Below, piece after piece: positions 61,065 through 64,000 of a stretch of 64,000 nucleotides of DNA. Position 1 is the stretch's first letter, and every line of letters begins with the position of its first letter. Source of the DNA: Oxytricha trifallax (taxonomy: Eukaryota; Ciliophora; Spirotrichea; Sporadotrichida; Oxytrichidae); the NCBI GenBank assembly GCA_000711775.1, contig ARYC01017392.1, forward strand, positions 44,172 through 108,171, written 5' to 3'. Position numbers and translations under genes: made by a program. Below the pieces are notes generated by a model. It had not been told where the DNA came from and did no database searches. It was given only the letters and a program-made list of their open reading frames with translations.

Positions 61065-62441
61065 AAAAAACTAATTAAGGATCTATATTTATTACTTTAA
61101 ATTTAAAAATGGTAATTGTTTTGTTAACATATTAAATATAAATTAAAGTTTTTTTACTTGAAATTTATAGAATTAATACTTTGACACAATTCATTTTTGG
61201 TAAAACTAAGCAATTTAAAATAATTTTATTTTATAAAATTTATTAATAGTTTATAATTATTAATTCATATATTAATATGCAAATTAAAAATATATTAAAT
61301 AATTATTTTGAAAGAATAATTATTAATGAGAATAAATAAAATCTTTTTTTTGTAACTATGTTTTTTCCTAAAATAAATATGTATAGCTCAATAATATCTC
61401 TAAGTTCTAATAAATATTCTTAAGTGACTACCAATTTTTTTTTACTATAAAGAATTTTAAATATCATAAATAATAGACATAAAGGAAATTTTATCGAGGT
61501 TAAAATTATTATAGTAAATAAACCTTAAAGAATAAAATTGATTATGTTCATAAATAGTTTAATAAGTAGTTTACTTGTGTTTCAATAATATATCTTGTAG
61601 CAATAAATGTTATAGTTTTCGATATTTCCCCTGCTTAATTAGTTATTAATGCAATATATTTTAAACATTACCTAGTAAGATAAAAATATATAGAATTTTA
61701 ACTTTATTTTTTTAAAAATTAGTTTTTCTTTCGGAATGGGAAATCATAAGAATTCTTAATTATAATTATATATTATACTATTATTATATAGTAAATGAGA
61801 GTTTTCAAGTATTACGAAAAAGAAGTTACTGAATGTGCCCAGCTTCCATATTTGAGATAATTTATTATATAGACATTTAGATTTTTTCTTTGGTTATTTA
61901 TAAAATGAGACTCAACATTTGAAAAGGTAAAATTTTAGAGCTAGAAGAACCACACAGTATAATAATTAACTTAAAAAAAAGTAAGTGTCTATATTCTCAA
62001 CACTACTGACCTTTAAATTATTTGATTATGGAAAATCAAATCAATATGAAATACAGTAGAAAGTAATAGATCATATAAAAAATAGCTGAAAAAAAGTCAG
62101 GCTAAACTTGACTTTTTAGTGACAAGATTTATGTGTCATGACTTTATTAGTGTTTCACTCTTTTTGGATACGGGGTTTTGAGTTAGATAGAAAGTGAGAA
62201 AATCTTTTGATAAAATTAATTAAAAATTATAATAAAGAATAATTTAAAAATCGAATTAACTTAATTTGATCTTCATTATTATAAATATTCAACTATTTAT
62301 ATACAACACAAAAAATAAAAACAAATTTATACTACTAATTTAAATATTTAATTGATTGATCTTAATGAGTAGAAATTTAAATTGGCTTAATTCATTATAT
62401 TTTATAAAATAGTTATTAAAATAAACATTGTGGTACGAAAT
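61065..62441. other. intergenic region with a short coding-like island
   Basis: From 61795 a short frame (MRVFKYYEKEVTECAQLPYL) runs 37 codons to TGA 61906. The same frame continues with protein-like composition to about 62030. A hairpin (AAAAAGTCA ... TGACTTTTT) lies near 62091-62117. None of this matches family F; a decayed gene fragment is possible. The upstream motif at 62337-62352 belongs to the next copy. Confidence 0.3.
62337..62352 (+). promoter_or_regulatory. upstream AT palindrome AATTTAAATATTTAAT
   Basis: Third exact copy of the 16-mer, 105 bp before ATG 62442. Confidence 0.45.
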
Positions 62442-63822
62442 ATGTAATAAATTAAATTACCCCATAGTTGTAGATTGATCGTCTATACTTATTTCAACAT
62501 GAATTTTAATTACAGACAAATTTCAAATATATCAAAATAAGAAAGAGATATTGCTTCTAGAGTAAAAGATTAAGTGTGAAAGATCGTTGATCATGGAAAT
62601 TTGACTATTTAAATATCTGACCCACCAAAATCTTTGGATAACTTAATCTACCTTTTATCATTTAGCTACAAATTTACAATCAATCGTACTAAACAAGAAA
62701 AGAATTTAATTGGGGTATATTATGAATTTTTTATTCATTCAATTACCAATTAGATAGGATAAAGAATCACTTTGAACTTAATTAAAAACACCAACAATTA
62801 TTAATCTTTAATGAGCACAATTAATGAATGGGAAGTTTACCACAAAACTGAAATTAAAAAATAAGTTTTTAAATATTGTAGCACTTTCTTGTATAGTTAG
62901 TTAAAAAATTACATCTGTAAGAATGCTAATATACTTGAAATGAATGATGTCACTTTCAACAAGGAAGCAAAAGGTCTTATCAAAATATATGAGGAAGCTA
63001 AAACCAGTGGAAATATCCAAAAATAAAATGAAGTTTAGTCTCAATTAACTTTGCATGATAAAAGTTATGAAGAATATAATTTGGAAAAAGTAATAATAAG
63101 AGATAGTATTAGTTGATCCTAGGGATATATACCTTTTTAGCAATACCAAAGTATTAAAATTAATCAATGTTAATACTCATTTATTAGTTAGAAAGCAAAT
63201 ATATCAACTTAAAAATCTTGTAAAATATTAACATATTTCAACTAAATTGATTGCAGATTCATCTTTTACATAAGAGGAGCAAACTTAATTGAATGTCAAT
63301 AAATTTTATGATGCTGATGTTTTTAGTAAAATGAATAATGTTCAAAGATATACTTTATCGATTGGAAATACAAATGATATACTTTCCCATATGAAGTTGC
63401 TCAAATAAATCAATAGACGAATATTTAAAATTAAATACATTTTTACAAACCAAGTCTACTTGAACGAGATAATTGAATTATGCAAAAGTTCATAATAAAT
63501 TAAAAATTATGTCATTATTGCCCCTTTTTTAACTATAGATTTCTCGCCTTTAAATTAATCTAATAATTGGAAAAATTAATTTCAGGGAACAAGCTTTGAA
63601 CTTTAGAAAAATATTGAATAGCTTGTAAAATAAAAAGATGATTACGATGTTAAAGTTTTAGTAGATGTAGCCTAGAAGAAGAAATCTGAAATTATAAAAT
63701 TAAATATTTTAATAAATTTAATATTGGATGATGATGTGGACATCAAATAAAAGTCACAAGTATATGATATCAGATTTCAAGATTTTATGGACTTTAAATC
63801 TAAATTATAGATTCACATGTGA
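62442..63822 (+). pseudogene. family F copy 18, pseudogene
   Basis: The ATG at 62442 is followed by two TAA (Gln) codons and IKLPHSCRLIVYTYFN. A TGA occurs at 62577-62579 (codon 46), just after the F-box-like part. A 2-nt loss near 63110 shifts the frame in the DSILVDPRD block. The correct frame then continues (YLFSNTKVLKLINVNTHLLV) through a C-terminus with a YDIRFQDFMDFKSKL block to TGA 63820-63822. It is most similar to copy 1. Confidence 0.75.
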
Positions 63823-64000
63823 CTTCTCAAAAATAATAAGTATTAAATATATATATTTAAATAAAATAACAATTTTAATATTTAAAAATTATTTATAATA
63901 TCAAAATTTTTATGAATTTGATGAATATTATAAATAAAAAAAAACAATTGTTAAAATTAAATAGATTGCGAGGATCTTCAATATTTTTATTAAATTTAAT
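63823..64000. other. AT-rich spacer at the window end
   Basis: No feature is visible; the array may continue beyond. Confidence 0.4.

Noticed and set aside
1330..63822. Family F genes as scrambled or IES-interrupted macronuclear precursors
   Set aside because: The open copies are collinear and uninterrupted, and I saw no pointer repeats or permuted segments within them. Only the two element insertions interrupt otherwise normal copies.
1..64000. Tetrahymena, Paramecium or Euplotes origin
   Set aside because: C4A4-ended TBE-type elements are known from stichotrichs. Euplotes reads TGA as Cys and stops at TAA/TAG, the opposite of what is seen. Tetrahymena telomeres are C4A2. This is an argument from features, not a database match.
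1..64000. tRNA, rRNA, CRISPR arrays, ribosome binding sites
   Set aside because: None was recognised. The regular repeats present are inverted-repeat arms, telomere-like tips and microsatellites.

Overview
The window looks like germline (micronuclear) DNA of a spirotrich ciliate of the Oxytricha / Stylonychia / Tetmemena kind. Three things point there. (1) The DNA is extremely AT-rich. Its genes only read through if TAA and TAG mean glutamine and TGA is the sole stop (ciliate code 6); the aligned copies all end at a TGA within about a dozen codons of one conserved C-terminal motif. (2) A 4.03-kb element at 47366-51396 has C4A4 telomere-repeat ends, an AAT target duplication and three genes laid out like the telomere-bearing elements (TBE) of Oxytricha: a DD34E transposase, a small basic protein, and a zinc-finger/kinase protein. 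(3) The window is full of foldback (inverted-repeat) elements. Euplotes-type code (TGA = Cys) and the Tetrahymena telomere repeat (C4A2) do not fit. The species cannot be named from sequence alone.

Layout. The host sequence is a loose tandem array of one multicopy family of about 450-460 residues, here called 'family F'. Its function is unknown; it has an F-box-like N-terminus followed by leucine-rich-repeat-like strands. Six copies are fully open (5141-6517, 8268-9650, 11096-12478, 32597-33976, 40634-41986, 53853-55232). Five more are open except for exactly one TGA: 1330-3704 and 47149-52541 (both also split by elements), 19044-20432, 26890-28275 (minus strand) and 36061-37413. Others carry frameshifts, are truncated, or are C-terminal relics. 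A divergent relative occurs twice, at 24791-26090 (+) and 43840-45374 (-). Copies are separated by 0.6-3 kb of AT-rich DNA. Several share a palindromic motif, AATTTAAATATTTAAT or close to it, about 90-110 bp upstream of the start codon.

Large-scale structure. Roughly 12.9-34.3 kb and 39.8-55.6 kb are an old segmental duplication with rearrangement, including a segment in opposite orientation around the divergent gene. The paired copies act as empty-site controls for several insertions: the TBE, a 6-bp-duplicating GC-rich foldback element, and a TA-flanked palindrome.

Mobile DNA. There are at least four kinds: the TBE; foldbacks with TA duplications and AGGT...ACCT ends (2374-3348, 38913-39258) plus a TA-flanked near-perfect palindrome (16511-17298); GC-rich foldbacks with TGTTC...GAACA ends and 6-bp duplications (6862-7680, 44437-44799); and a foldback at 17722-18809. 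The last one carries, between 284-bp arms, a GC-richer fragment of an unrelated cysteine-rich gene with its own 35-nt intron. That fragment is the most unusual object in the window: either gene capture by a foldback transposon or a macronuclear-destined segment bracketed by inverted repeats.

No rRNA, tRNA, CRISPR array or prokaryotic signal was recognised.
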